Source: Methylopila jiangsuensis (GTDB lineage: Bacteria > Pseudomonadota > Alphaproteobacteria > Rhizobiales > Methylopilaceae). From it: a stretch of DNA of 64,000 nucleotides. Below are positions 27,029 to 35,220 of the stretch, piece after piece. The position numbers were made by a program, and so were the translations under genes. The notes beneath the pieces were generated by a model. The model did not search any database and was not told the DNA's origin. It saw nothing but the letters and a program-made list of their open reading frames with translations. Where the stretch lies: NCBI RefSeq assembly GCF_027922305.1, contig NZ_BSFK01000010.1, positions 1 through 64,000 on the forward strand, written 5' to 3'. The first letter of the stretch is position 1. Each line of letters starts with the position of its first letter.

Positions 27029-27341
27029 GGGGTCATACTCCGGTCGCCGCGACCGCCTCGCTCCGCCCTCCGGCGTGAGCTGGCGCGGGCCCCGGCCATA
27101 AATAATGAAGCCCGCGTCTGACGCGGGCGCGGTCACGGGGCGGCTTATAAGGGCGGAGGCGTCGGAAAGTCAATCAGTCTGCGCGGCCGGCGGTTTGACG
27201 AACCGCGCGCTCGCCCCCATGATCGCGGCCCGTGTCGCGCCGCTTCGCAGCCGGGCGACCTCATCCCGAACGAGCGCTTGAACGCAAAGGGCGGCGAGGC
27301 CGCGCAGGGACCCCACCAAGGGTCGCCACTCCGACCATCAC

Positions 27342-28799
27342 ATGACGCACGACGCGATTTCACCACCTGAAAGCGGGCGGCTCGGTCTTTCCGGCAAGCT
27401 GCTGGGCCTGACCGTGGCCTTCGTCATGCTGTCGGAAGTGCTGATCTACGTGCCGTCGATCGCGAATTTCCGCCTCAACTTCATCGACGACCAGATCAAC
27501 CGCGCCCGCACCGCGGCGCTGGCGCTCGACGCCGCGCCGGAGGGCGCGGTGGAGGAGGCGCTGGCGCGCCGGCTGCTGCAGAGCGTGGGCGCCAAGGCGC
27601 TGGCGCTCAAGACGGGCGAGGCGCGTCGCCTGCTCGCGGTGTCCGACATCCCTCACGAGGTGGACATCACCATCGACCGGCGGGAGGACACGGGCGCCTC
27701 GGCGGTGGCCGACGCGCTCGACACGCTGCTGAACGGGCGCGGGCGGCTGGCCCGCGTGGTGGCGGAGGTGCCGAACCAGGCCGACTTCATCGAGATCGTG
27801 GTGGACGAGACCGAGCTGCGGCAGGCCATGCTCACCTTCTCGGGCACGGTCTTGATGCTGTCGGCGCTGATCTCGATCCTCACCGCGGCGCTGGTCTATG
27901 TGGCGCTGGACCGGATCATCGTGCGCCCGGTGCGCCGCCTCACCGCCACCATGGTGGCCTTCGCCGCGGCGCCGGAGGACGCGAGCCGCATCGTCACGGT
28001 CTCCGGCCGCGCCGACGAGATCGGCGTCGCGGAGTTCGAACTGGCGCGGATGCAGACCGAGATCCACGACCAGCTGCAGCAGAAGTCGCGTCTCGCGGCC
28101 CTCGGGCTCGCGGTCAGCAAGATCAACCACGACCTGCGCAACCTGCTGGCCTCGGCCCAGCTCATGTCGGACCGGCTCGGGACCGTCGCCGATCCCACCG
28201 TGCAGAAGCTCGCGCCCAAGCTGATCGCGACGCTGGACCGGGCCATCGCCTTCTGCCAGTCGACCCTGTCCTATGGCCGGGCGCAGGAGCGGCCGCCGGC
28301 GCGCCGCCGCACGGCGCTCGCCGACGTGGTGGAGGACGTGCGCGCCGCGCTGGGTCTGGAGCCGAACGGGCCGATCGGCTTCACGGCGGCGGTGGAGCGC
28401 GGCCTGACGCTCGACGCCGATCCGGAGCAGATGTTCCGGATTCTGCTCAACCTCGGCCGCAACGCGGTGCAGGCGTTCGAGAGCCGCGGCGCGCCCGATC
28501 CGGATCGGGACCACATCCGCATCTCCGGCCGGCGCGAGGGTTCGGTGGCGGTGATCGAGGTGTCGGACACCGGTCCCGGACTGCCCCGCAAGGCGCGCGA
28601 GCACATGTTCGAGCCGTTCCAGGGCTCCACCCGCACCGGCGGCTCGGGCCTCGGCCTCGCCATCGCGGCGGAGCTGGTGCGGGCCCATGGCGGCGCGATC
28701 GCGCTGGTGGACGGCGCGATCGGCGCCACCTTCCGCATCACGGTGCCGGACCGGCCGATCGACCTGCAGGCCCACGCCCGCCGCCGCGCCAGCGCCTGA
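27342..28799 (+). CDS. orphan sensor histidine kinase
   Basis: The 485-residue inner-membrane kinase has helices at residues 17-40 and 168-188 around a periplasmic sensor of about 125 residues, then a HAMP linker (189-240) and a HisKA region with the phosphoacceptor His263 in INHDLRN. The ATPase domain has N-box NLGRNAVQAF, G1 DTGPGLP and G2 GGSGLGLA. It should autophosphorylate and pass phosphate to a response regulator, but no regulator gene is adjacent. The signal is unknown. Confidence 0.9.
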   Translation: MTHDAISPPESGRLGLSGKLLGLTVAFVMLSEVLIYVPSIANFRLNFIDDQINRARTAALALDAAPEGAVEEALARRLLQSVGAKALALKTGEARRLLAVSDIPHEVDITIDRREDTGASAVADALDTLLNGRGRLARVVAEVPNQADFIEIVVDETELRQAMLTFSGTVLMLSALISILTAALVYVALDRIIVRPVRRLTATMVAFAAAPEDASRIVTVSGRADEIGVAEFELARMQTEIHDQLQQKSRLAALGLAVSKINHDLRNLLASAQLMSDRLGTVADPTVQKLAPKLIATLDRAIAFCQSTLSYGRAQERPPARRRTALADVVEDVRAALGLEPNGPIGFTAAVERGLTLDADPEQMFRILLNLGRNAVQAFESRGAPDPDRDHIRISGRREGSVAVIEVSDTGPGLPRKAREHMFEPFQGSTRTGGSGLGLAIAAELVRAHGGAIALVDGAIGATFRITVPDRPIDLQAHARRRASA

Positions 28800-28846
28800 C
28801 GGCGCCCGCGCGGGACGACGGGCGGGAGGGGATCAGCGGAAGAGCC

Positions 28847-29620
28847 TCACTTCGTGGTGTAGCCGCCGTTGACCAGGATGGTCTGGCCCGTCATCCACCA
28901 GCCCTCGGAAACGAGGAAGCGGATCCACGGCACGATGTCCTCGATGTGGGTCAGGCCGGTCGGGGTGGAGGGGGACAGCGCCGCCGCGGTCTTGTGATAG
29001 GCCACCGCCTCCGGGCCTTCGGCCGGATAGAAGAACGGCGTGTCCATGGGGCCGGGGCCGATCGCCGTCACCGAAATCCCCCGGGCGCCGAACTCCTTGG
29101 AGGCGGCGCGCGTGTAATGCTCCACCGGCGCCTTGGTCCCGGCGTAGGCCGCGTAGAACGGCGTGTAGGCGCCGAGCAGCGAGGTCACCAGCGTGCAGAT
29201 CCTGCCGTTGTCGCTGACCGCCTTGCCGGCCTCCTTCAGGAAGAAGAACGCCGACTTGGAGTTGACGGCGCTCATCTCGTCGAACTCCGCCTCGCTGATC
29301 TCGACCATGGGCTTCTTCAGCACCTTGCCCACGGTGTTCACCGCGATGTCGATCGAGCCCATGGTGATCTTCGCGTCGGCGAACAGGGTCTCCATCGCGC
29401 CCGCCGTGGTCAGATCGGCCCGGAAGGCGAAGCCCTCGGCGCCCGCCTTCTGGATCGCGGCGACGGTGGCGTCCGCCTGCGCCGCGGCGGAGGCGCTGTT
29501 GTAGTGGATCGCCACCGCCTTGGCGCCGTGGCGGGCGAGGTCGACGGCGAGCAGACCGCCGAGATTCTTGGCGCCGCCGGCGATGAGAACGGTTTTGCCC
29601 GTGATGGAATGATCGGTCAT
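28847..29620 (-). CDS. short-chain dehydrogenase/reductase with LysR partner
   Basis: The 257-residue SDR has a variant cofactor motif VLIAGGAKNLGG (residues 11-22), a conserved aspartate in FRADLTT, the sequence NTVG where NNAG is usual, and the catalytic YAGTK (YxxxK) after serine in TSLLGAY. It ends with TGQTILVNGGYTTK. The start at 29620 is set by the conserved MTDHSITGKT; a longer frame crosses the intergenic operator. It is divergent from a LysR regulator gene, which very likely controls it. The substrate is not evident. Confidence 0.88.
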   Translation of the reverse strand: MTDHSITGKTVLIAGGAKNLGGLLAVDLARHGAKAVAIHYNSASAAAQADATVAAIQKAGAEGFAFRADLTTAGAMETLFADAKITMGSIDIAVNTVGKVLKKPMVEISEAEFDEMSAVNSKSAFFFLKEAGKAVSDNGRICTLVTSLLGAYTPFYAAYAGTKAPVEHYTRAASKEFGARGISVTAIGPGPMDTPFFYPAEGPEAVAYHKTAAALSPSTPTGLTHIEDIVPWIRFLVSEGWWMTGQTILVNGGYTTK

Positions 29621-29670
29621 GCGCGCAGGTCTCCAAACGGCGGCGCGGATGCGCCAGCCCTTTCGGAGAC

Positions 29671-29709
29671 GACAATATTGTCCTCGCCCGATTGATAAAC
29701 GCCGCCAAT
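29671..29709. promoter_or_regulatory. divergent SDR/LysR operator region
   Basis: Between the two divergent genes lie a perfect 12-bp palindrome GACAATATTGTC (29671-29682) and an ATTG-N11-CAAT inverted repeat (29691-29709). The latter has the T-N11-A geometry of LysR-type binding sites. Both are in the only AT-rich part of the spacer, where the promoters must be. Confidence 0.55.
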
Positions 29710-29753
29710 CTGACGTCATATGTCGGAAATGGCGAACAATCGGACGGGTGGCT

Positions 29754-30656
29754 ATGGACCGCATCGACCTGTTCCGCATCTTCGCCCGGGTGGTGGAGTG
29801 CTCGAGCTTCACCAAGGCCGCGCACGGTCTCGGCCTGCCGCGCTCCTCGGTCTCGGCGGCGGTGAGCGAACTCGAGGCGCGCGTCGGCGCGCGCCTGCTC
29901 CACCGCACCACCCGCAAGGTCGCGCCGACGCAGGACGGCGGCGCGTTCTACGAGCGCTGCCTGCGCCTCGTGGCCGATGTGGAGGAGGCGGAGACCCTGT
30001 TCCGGCGGAGCGCCTCGCGCCCGTCGGGCGTGCTGAAGGTGGACATGCCCGGGCGGATCGGCCGGCTGATCGTCGCGCCGGCGCTGCCGGACTTCCTCGA
30101 CCGCTATCCGGACATGGAGATCCATCTCGGGGTGACCGACCGCGCCGTGGACCTGATCGAGGACGCGGTGGACGCCGCGCTGCGGGTCGGCCCGCTGGAC
30201 GATTCCGGCCTGATCGCACGTCCCATCGGGGCGCTGCCGTTCATCAACGTGGCGAGCCCGTCCTATCTGGTGCGGCATGGCGCGCCCGCCCATCCCGACG
30301 ACCTCGACGGCCATCTGGCGGTGAACTACGCCTCGCCCTCCACGGGCCGCGTGGAGCCCTGGGAGTGGGTCGAGCGCGGGGCGCGCCGCGCTCGGCCGAT
30401 GCCTGGGCGGGTCACGGTCAACAGCGCCGAGGCCTACATCGCCTGCTGCCTCGCGGGTCTCGGCCTGATCCAGATTCCCGCCTACGACGTGCGGGCGCAT
30501 CTGGAGGCGGGCGAGCTGGTGGAGGTCATGCCCGGCCACCGCGCCGAGCCCGCGCCCATGACGCTGCTCTACCCCAACCGCCGGCACCTCTCCCGCCGGC
30601 TGTCGGTGTTCGCCGACTGGCTGGAGGCGCTGCTGCGGGAGGCGGCGTTCAGATGA
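29754..30656 (+). CDS. LysR-family transcriptional regulator
   Basis: The 300-residue protein begins with a winged helix-turn-helix (MDRIDLFRIFARVVECSSFT, then AAHGLGLPRSSVSAAVSELE, and LLHRTTRKVAPTQDG), followed by a periplasmic-binding-type effector domain (GVLKVDMPGRIGRLIVAPAL to the C-terminus). It belongs to the large CrgA/AaeR-like group that often regulates a neighbouring dehydrogenase. It is divergent from the SDR gene, whose promoter it likely controls with its own. The ATG at 29754 begins the conserved domain. Confidence 0.92.
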   Translation: MDRIDLFRIFARVVECSSFTKAAHGLGLPRSSVSAAVSELEARVGARLLHRTTRKVAPTQDGGAFYERCLRLVADVEEAETLFRRSASRPSGVLKVDMPGRIGRLIVAPALPDFLDRYPDMEIHLGVTDRAVDLIEDAVDAALRVGPLDDSGLIARPIGALPFINVASPSYLVRHGAPAHPDDLDGHLAVNYASPSTGRVEPWEWVERGARRARPMPGRVTVNSAEAYIACCLAGLGLIQIPAYDVRAHLEAGELVEVMPGHRAEPAPMTLLYPNRRHLSRRLSVFADWLEALLREAAFR

Positions 30657-30856
30657 GTCCGGCCGCGCCCTCGTCGCGAAGGGGCGGCGGCCGCGCTCCG
30701 CGACCGACTTTCCGATCTGCCGCCACGGAGTTGCGCCGCCTGCGCCACGATTGAGCCATTTTTTGCTTTCCCTCGCGGGTTCGGGTGTTATCGTGTGAGT
30801 CGTGGCGGGTCCCGGCCGATCGGGCCTCCGCGTGTGTGTTTGAGCGGGCGGTTCGT

Positions 30857-31450
30857 ATGAGTGCAGACAGGCCGCGGAGCGGGGCTCCGAACGAGCGTGA
30901 CGCGACGGACGCGCTGTCTGACACTCTTCCGCTCGACCTCTACGAGATGTCGGGCGTCATCAAGTGGTTCGACGTGGCCAAGGGCTACGGCTTCATCGTG
31001 CCGGACGACGGCGGCCCGGACATCCTTCTGCACGTCACCTGCATGCGCCGCGACGGGTTCCACTCCGCCGCCGAGGGCGCGCGCATCGTGTGCGAGGTGC
31101 AGCGCCGGTCCCGGGGCGCGCAGGCGTTCCGCGTGCTGTCGTTGGACGAGAGCACGGCGCGCCATCCGGGCGAGCTGCCGGCGCCCCGCACCCATGTGAA
31201 CGTCACGCCCACCAGCGCGCTGGAGCTGGTGGAGGTGAAGTGGTTCAATCGCCTGCGCGGCTTCGGCTTCCTCACCCGCGGCGACGGCTCCCCGGACATC
31301 TTCGTCCATATGGAGACCCTGCGCCGCTACGGCATCATGGAGCTGAAGCCGGGGCAGAAGGTGCATGTTCGCTACGGCCCCGGCCCCAAGGGGCTGATGG
31401 CGGCCGAGGTGCGCCCCGAAGGCGCCGGCGGCGGTCCTTCCGCCCATTGA
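30857..31450 (+). CDS. double cold-shock-domain protein
   Basis: The 197-residue protein carries two cold-shock domains, each a small RNA/ssDNA-binding barrel. The first (about 35-95) has [15 protein letters not shown] with RNP1 KGYGFIV and RNP2 DILLHV; the second (about 130-190) has [13 protein letters not shown] with RNP1 RGFGFLT and RNP2 DIFVHM. Tandem CSD proteins of this size are typical of alphaproteobacteria and serve as RNA chaperones in cold or stationary phase. The leader upstream is AT-richer and long (200 bp), consistent with a regulated promoter. It is followed by a DUF192 gene 33 bp later. Confidence 0.92.
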   Translation: MSADRPRSGAPNERDATDALSDTLPLDLYEMSGVIKWFDVAKGYGFIVPDDGGPDILLHVTCMRRDGFHSAAEGARIVCEVQRRSRGAQAFRVLSLDESTARHPGELPAPRTHVNVTPTSALELVEVKWFNRLRGFGFLTRGDGSPDIFVHMETLRRYGIMELKPGQKVHVRYGPGPKGLMAAEVRPEGAGGGPSAH

Positions 31451-31482
31451 CTTGCGGCCCCGCGCGGGCCGACAAACGGCGC

Positions 31483-31962
31483 ATGCTCACCCTGTCGCGC
31501 GCGTTCCGAACCCTGATCTTCGCCCTGCTGGCGCTCGTCGCGGCGGGGGCGTCCGTGGTCGCTGGCGGATCGAAGCTGGAGCCGCTGACGTTCCACACCG
31601 CCGCCGGTCCCCGCGCCGTGCAGGTGGAGGTGGCGGACACGCCCGAACGCCGGCAGGTGGGCCTGATGTACCGCCGCGCGCTCGCGCCCGATCACGGCAT
31701 GCTGTTCGACTTCGGCGCGCCGCAGCCCGTCGCCATGTGGATGAAGAACACCTACCTGTCGCTGGACATGGTGTTCGTGACCGACAAGGGCCTCGTGCAC
31801 CGCGTGGAGCGTGGGGCCGAACCGCTGTCCGAGGCCATCATCGACAGCGGCGCGCCGGTGCGCTTCGTGGTGGAGCTCGCCGCCGGCGAGGCGGACGCTC
31901 TCGGCCTGAAGCCCGGCGACCGGGTGTCCCAGCGCCTGATCGACGCCGCGGCCGGGCGCTGA
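31483..31962 (+). CDS. DUF192-family exported protein
   Basis: The 159-residue protein has an N-terminal signal peptide (LIFALLALVAAGASVVAGG) and a DUF192 domain with the hallmark segments TPERRQVGLMYR, HGMLFDFGAP, VAMWMKNTYLSLDMVFV and VLELAAG-like VVELAAGEADALGLKPGD. The family is small, periplasmic or outer-surface, and of unknown biochemical function. The pair CSD protein plus DUF192 is a frequent alphaproteobacterial gene order. Confidence 0.9.
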   Translation: MLTLSRAFRTLIFALLALVAAGASVVAGGSKLEPLTFHTAAGPRAVQVEVADTPERRQVGLMYRRALAPDHGMLFDFGAPQPVAMWMKNTYLSLDMVFVTDKGLVHRVERGAEPLSEAIIDSGAPVRFVVELAAGEADALGLKPGDRVSQRLIDAAAGR

Positions 31963-32006
31963 GCCCGGTCGCGCGCTCCGGGCGAGGCGACGGGCGCCGC
32001 GCCCGT

Positions 32007-32186
32007 TCAGCCGTTCGCCGCGTCCGTGTCCTGCCGCTCCACCAGCGCCACCAGTTTCTCGATCCGCTCCGCGCGCTCCGTCAGCTTCTGAGCGGCCATG
32101 CGCAGCAGGATCTGCAGCATGGGCTTCGGCGTGCCGTCGAGATCGTCGGCGGTCGCGAGCAGGCGGTCGGACAGGCTGTCGCTCAT
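32007..32186 (-). CDS. small conserved-looking protein of unknown function
   Basis: A 59-residue protein starting MSDSLSDRLLATADDLDGTP and rich in charged helix-forming residues (LTERAERIEKLVALVERQ), possibly a short coiled coil. It lies between the DUF192 gene and the tRNA-Pro attachment site. No family is recognised and the ribosome site is weak, so the call rests on frame length, composition and position. Confidence 0.5.
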   Translation of the reverse strand: MSDSLSDRLLATADDLDGTPKPMLQILLRMAAQKLTERAERIEKLVALVERQDTDAANG

Positions 32187-32407
32187 GGGGTAAGGCCATC
32201 GCATGAAGGAGGAGGGCGCGTGCGGCCCGGTCGGAGCCGGGCGCGGTGGCGCACCATAGGCGGGCGCGGCGGATTCGTCGATGAGCACAGCCTCCCCGAG
32301 GTCAGGCGACGCGCATCTCCGCCGCCCCGATCCGCCCATGCGGACCATGGGGTCTGGCGGAAAGCGGCGCGACGCGGAGCTGGACGGCGCGTTTCATGTT
32401 CTCCCGC

Positions 32408-32436
32408 TTGCGACGTGCGCGCAAAATGCCCATAAC
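32408..32436 (+). promoter_or_regulatory. original tRNA-Pro promoter, now driving an interrupted gene
   Basis: TTGCGA (32408-32413) and CATAAC (32431-32436) stand 17 bp apart, about 20 bp before the tRNA 5' end. They look like -35 and -10 elements. After integration this promoter reads into the 5' half-tRNA and the prophage left end. Confidence 0.5.
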
Positions 32437-32497
32437 CCGAAGCGGACGTTGGTCGCGGGGCGTAGCTCAGCCTGGTAGAGCGCCTGCTTTGGGAGCA
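32431..32497 (+). repeat. left attachment repeat (attL) with tRNA-Pro 5' half
   Basis: This 67-bp segment is repeated without change at 50426-50492. It spans the -10 box of the tRNA-Pro promoter, the leader, and the tRNA from its first base (32456) through the anticodon loop and the first bases of the 3' anticodon stem (GCA). Beyond 32497 the sequence is phage DNA, so the tRNA cannot be completed here. It marks the left junction of the integrated element. Confidence 0.93.
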
Positions 32498-32522
32498 ATC
32501 GTTCTTTCGCACTGCTGACATC

Positions 32523-33701
32523 TCATTCTCCTTCACTTTTCAGATGCTTAGGCTGATCTCCATCAGCCGGTGAGGTGGGCTGTCCGGTGCTATTCCGGGA
32601 CAGCCCGAAACTGCCCATGCCCGCGCGGAGGTCGTCGTCGAGCATGTGCGCGTAGCGCACGGTGGACGCGATGTCGGAGTGGCCGAGCATCCGCTGGACG
32701 AGCTTGAGATCGCGCGTGGCGCGGAGGGCGCGGCTCGCGGTGTCGTGGCGCGTGTCGTGGAAACGGAAGTCCTCGACCCCCGCGACCGTCCTGGCGGTCT
32801 CATGGATGCGGCGGATCGAGTTGTAGACGATCGGCGCCCGCATGCCGGCCTTCGGGCCACGCTGGATGATGTAGGTGAACACGTAGGGCAGCGGGCTCTT
32901 CTTCATCTCTTCGACGAAGACGGCGCGGAGCGCGGGCGTGAACGGAATGAAGTGCTCGCGGGGCTCCTCGCCGCGCTTGCGCTTCAGGAGGATCGTGAAG
33001 CCCTCCCGATCGAGGTCCACCGCCGACTTCTTCAGCCCGCACAACGCGGCCTTGCGGGCGCCGCAGAGCATGTAGACCGCCAGGATGGGCTTGTAGTCGT
33101 CACGGATGGCGGCGAGGTACGCCTCGCGTTCCCGGTCGCTCAGGATGCGCTCGCGCTTCTTCTCGGCGAGGAGCATGTCGCGCCAGGGGAGATCGATCTC
33201 GACAGGGATTTTCCAATGGATCTTCGCGCGCCTCAGCAGGCGTCGCGCCAGTTGGGTGATCTGCCGGTTGACGGTCGCGTTGGAGACGAGCCCCTTCTCG
33301 ACCGGCCCCTCCTTGGTCTGGATGACGACGCGCTCTGCGGAGCGCCTGCGGGCGGCGTCGGCGATCATCTCGCCCGTCACGCTGGTGAGCTGGCGCCCGC
33401 CGCCGATTAGGCGGCAGAGGTGCACCAGCCCGGCGCCGGTGTCGTCCGCGCTCGGCTGGTGCTTGATCTCGTCCAGATAGCGGAAGGCGGCTTCGTCCAG
33501 AGTGAGGTGGTGGATCAGCTTCCCGGTCGCTGCTTGCTCGCGGAGCTTTTGTTCGACCCTCTGTGCTGCTGAACGAGTTTTTTGGCCGCTGCTGCCGTGA
33601 AAGCGATGACTTTCCCCGGTCGGCGTTTTGACGGTGAAGTCGTAGTGGAAGAAGTCCGACTTGAACGAGCCGTCGGGGCGCTTCGGTCGGTAGACGGACA
33701 T
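32523..33701 (-). CDS. int: tyrosine-type phage integrase
   Basis: The 392-residue tyrosine recombinase should integrate and excise the element at tRNA-Pro. Catalytic residues are visible: Arg216 in CGARKAAL, His315 and Arg318 in HDTRHD, His341 in LGHSD and the nucleophile Tyr350 in VRYAH. The N-terminal 60-180 part is the SAM-like core-binding domain. The start ATG at 33701 has GAGGG before it. The gene lies 25 bp from the attachment core, as is usual, and its beginning overlaps an HTH gene by 187 bp. Confidence 0.93.
   Translation of the reverse strand: MSVYRPKRPDGSFKSDFFHYDFTVKTPTGESHRFHGSSGQKTRSAAQRVEQKLREQAATGKLIHHLTLDEAAFRYLDEIKHQPSADDTGAGLVHLCRLIGGGRQLTSVTGEMIADAARRRSAERVVIQTKEGPVEKGLVSNATVNRQITQLARRLLRRAKIHWKIPVEIDLPWRDMLLAEKKRERILSDREREAYLAAIRDDYKPILAVYMLCGARKAALCGLKKSAVDLDREGFTILLKRKRGEEPREHFIPFTPALRAVFVEEMKKSPLPYVFTYIIQRGPKAGMRAPIVYNSIRRIHETARTVAGVEDFRFHDTRHDTASRALRATRDLKLVQRMLGHSDIASTVRYAHMLDDDLRAGMGSFGLSRNSTGQPTSPADGDQPKHLKSEGE
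32583..32601 (+). repeat. 19-bp repeat, candidate integrase arm site (left)
   Basis: TCCGGTGCTATTCCGGGAC occurs here, inside the 3' end of the integrase gene, and again in the same orientation at 50334-50352. The copies lie 86 and 74 bp inside the two attachment cores. Position and orientation fit arm-type recombinase or excisionase sites. Confidence 0.45.
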
Positions 33702-33916
33702 GGATCGGCCCTCACAAACTCTTCGATGTCTTCGCGAGCGTAGCCCCGCCAGGAGGTGCCGCGGAGCCGGTAGCGAATACGGCCGGCGTCGCCATGGGCC
33801 CTCAAGGTCTTGTCGCTCATCTTCAGCACCGCCGCGGCGGCGGGGTGCGAGATGATCCAGTCCGACGCGAACAGTTCGTCGAGACGGGCGGAGAGAGCGG
33901 CAGGGACCAGGCCCAT
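33515..33916 (-). CDS. small HTH protein, possible excisionase
   Basis: The 133-residue protein begins with about 75 residues of sensible sequence: FASDWIISHPAAAAVLKMSD then KTLRAHGDAGRIRYRLRGTSW and YAREDIEEFVRAD. This is a MerR/AlpA-like DNA-binding pattern expected of a directionality factor. The last 60 residues lie in the +1 frame over the integrase start and are Ser/Arg/Lys-rich, without family resemblance. It precedes int and follows another small HTH gene by six bases. A frameshift that joined the tail by accident is an alternative to true overprinting. Confidence 0.65.
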   Translation of the reverse strand: MGLVPAALSARLDELFASDWIISHPAAAAVLKMSDKTLRAHGDAGRIRYRLRGTSWRGYAREDIEEFVRADPCPSTDRSAPTARSSRTSSTTTSPSKRRPGKVIAFTAAAAKKLVQQHRGSNKSSASKQRPGS

Positions 33917-33922
33917 GAGCGG

Positions 33923-34111
33923 TCAGCCCTCGCGCTGCTTCTTCACGCGCTCCAGTTCGGAGCGGGTGACGTACCAGTTGGCGGGACGGCCGGCGGCCTT
34001 GGTCTCGACCTTGATCTCGCCGCGGGCGCGCATCCGGCTCACCGTTTTTTCGCTCACAGCGAGCAGGCCCGCGATGCGGCCACGGCCGCGGATGACGCCG
34101 GGGGCGGTCAT
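33923..34111 (-). CDS. short helix-turn-helix protein
   Basis: This protein of about 62 residues is almost only a DNA-binding domain: IAGLLAVSEKTVSRMRARGE, followed by GRPANWYVTRSELERVKKQ, the wing and tail found in AlpA/MerR-like phage regulators. The start sequence is GTGATGA, so GTG at 34114 or ATG at 34111 may be used; both overlap the stop of the upstream gene. It probably works with the neighbouring HTH protein in control of excision or early genes. Confidence 0.7.
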   Translation of the reverse strand: MTAPGVIRGRGRIAGLLAVSEKTVSRMRARGEIKVETKAAGRPANWYVTRSELERVKKQREG

Positions 34112-34674
34112 CACGTGTTCGCAGCCTGGCGGAGCTGGGTCATGAGGGCCGAGACCTCATCGGGGGCGCTCTTCAACCAAAGGTTCATCGCGATGCGGCC
34201 GACCATCACTCCGATGGGGACGATTACCGAGGTGTCGCCATCAGCCTCATCGATTTTGCCGTCGGTGATCAGATGATTGTTGATGTGTCCATCATGATCG
34301 TAGGTGAATCGAATGATTGCGCTATGATGATGCTCGCCACCAAGGATGTGTTCGCGCGTCCACTCCGCATACAAGTGGACTAAATCTTTCATGCCTTCCG
34401 ATTTATCAGGCGAAAATACGTTAAATCGTGCAAAGCGATCCTGAAGAAGATTGTAGACAAGGTGGTATCCCGTGTATGTCACGTTGCTCCGCACATCTCC
34501 GGCGGGAGTTCGCAGCGCGAGTGCCTGCCCTCGCGAAACCCTTGTTTTCAGTGTGTTGGGCTTGATCGCGAGGAGTGTCGCAGCCTCGGCGCCGCTGGCG
34601 GCAGCCTTGTGCCAGTGATCGGCTAGCCATTTCAAAGAGGGAGAGAAGAGAGGGTCGACCATCGTGGGCTCCAT
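34111..34674 (-). CDS. phage protein of unknown function with N-terminal HTH-like part
   Basis: The 187-residue protein has an N-terminal stretch that may be a helix-turn-helix (AATLLAIKPNTLKTRVSRGQ) and a C-terminal part rich in His and Asp with no recognised family. A second ATG at 34662, preceded by GGAG, may be the real start. It overlaps the next small HTH gene by four bases and is the first gene after a strong promoter-like sequence (34677-34730), so it heads the integrase operon. Codon use is less GC-rich than in the structural genes. Confidence 0.6.
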   Translation of the reverse strand: MEPTMVDPLFSPSLKWLADHWHKAAASGAEAATLLAIKPNTLKTRVSRGQALALRTPAGDVRSNVTYTGYHLVYNLLQDRFARFNVFSPDKSEGMKDLVHLYAEWTREHILGGEHHHSAIIRFTYDHDGHINNHLITDGKIDEADGDTSVIVPIGVMVGRIAMNLWLKSAPDEVSALMTQLRQAANT

Positions 34675-34676
34675 AA

Positions 34677-34730
34677 GCTGAGCCTACAATTGGTTTCAAT
34701 GAACCTTTATGTCAAGTCGCTGAGCCTACA
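34677..34730 (-). promoter_or_regulatory. promoter flanked by a 12-bp direct repeat
   Basis: On the minus strand, TGTAGGCTCAGC occurs at 34730-34719 and again at 34688-34677. Between them is the perfect -35 hexamer TTGACA (34715-34710) with AT-rich sequence about 17 bp downstream for a -10. The direct repeats are good candidates for binding a small HTH regulator that controls the integrase operon. Confidence 0.6.
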
Positions 34731-34846
34731 CGTGGAGGCGTGCCAACTTCCACCCCCGCCGCCCGCGCGTAGACGAGCGAGCGACGGATGAGGTAGCGCG
34801 CCGCGGCGAGGTGGAGGCGGGCGAGCAGGAGGCGGGCGATGGTCAT
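34712..34846 (-). CDS. 44-residue phage microprotein
   Basis: This short frame starts with ATG overlapping the upstream stop by 4 bp (ATGA) and encodes MTIARLLLARLHLAAARYLI, then RRSLVYARAAG, an amphipathic, strongly basic helix. It ends inside the following promoter region. Translational coupling is the main support; no family is known to me. Confidence 0.45.
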   Translation of the reverse strand: MTIARLLLARLHLAAARYLIRRSLVYARAAGVEVGTPPRVGSAT

Positions 34847-35220
34847 GACGCCGTCTCCGTCACCAAGTCTTTCAAGACCAGGAGGGCGAGCCGCATATCC
34901 GTGGTGGGCTGCCGATCGACGAATTCAGCAAGGTCACCGTCATAGATGTTGAGCACCGCGAGCGCCCTGATCACTGCGTTTTCCCGCGTGATCGGCAGGG
35001 CTTCGATCTCATCGTAGGCGGCGCGCTCGGCGAGGGCGAGGCGGTCCCATTCCTCCTCGCTGGCGTGGCCGCTCCTGGCGTTGAGCGATGCGGACCATGC
35101 CGCCAGGCGCTCCAGTTCAGCGCGCAGTCGCGAGTGTCGATCCGCCGGCGCGGAAGCAAGGGCAGCGCTACCGGCAAGCGGAGACGCCGCCGCGATCGAA
35201 AGGAAGCCGCGCCGGTTCAT
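34843..35220 (-). CDS. phage protein with Tat-like leader
   Basis: The 125-residue protein starts MNRRGFLSIAAASPLAGSAA, which resembles a twin-arginine or Sec leader ending near ASA. A helical body follows (LRAELERLAAWSASLNARSG). The start at 35220 overlaps the upstream stop by 4 bp; a longer frame to 35271 is less likely. It resembles small exported phage proteins of Rhizobiales prophages but I cannot assign a function. Confidence 0.65.
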   Translation of the reverse strand: MNRRGFLSIAAASPLAGSAALASAPADRHSRLRAELERLAAWSASLNARSGHASEEEWDRLALAERAAYDEIEALPITRENAVIRALAVLNIYDGDLAEFVDRQPTTDMRLALLVLKDLVTETAS

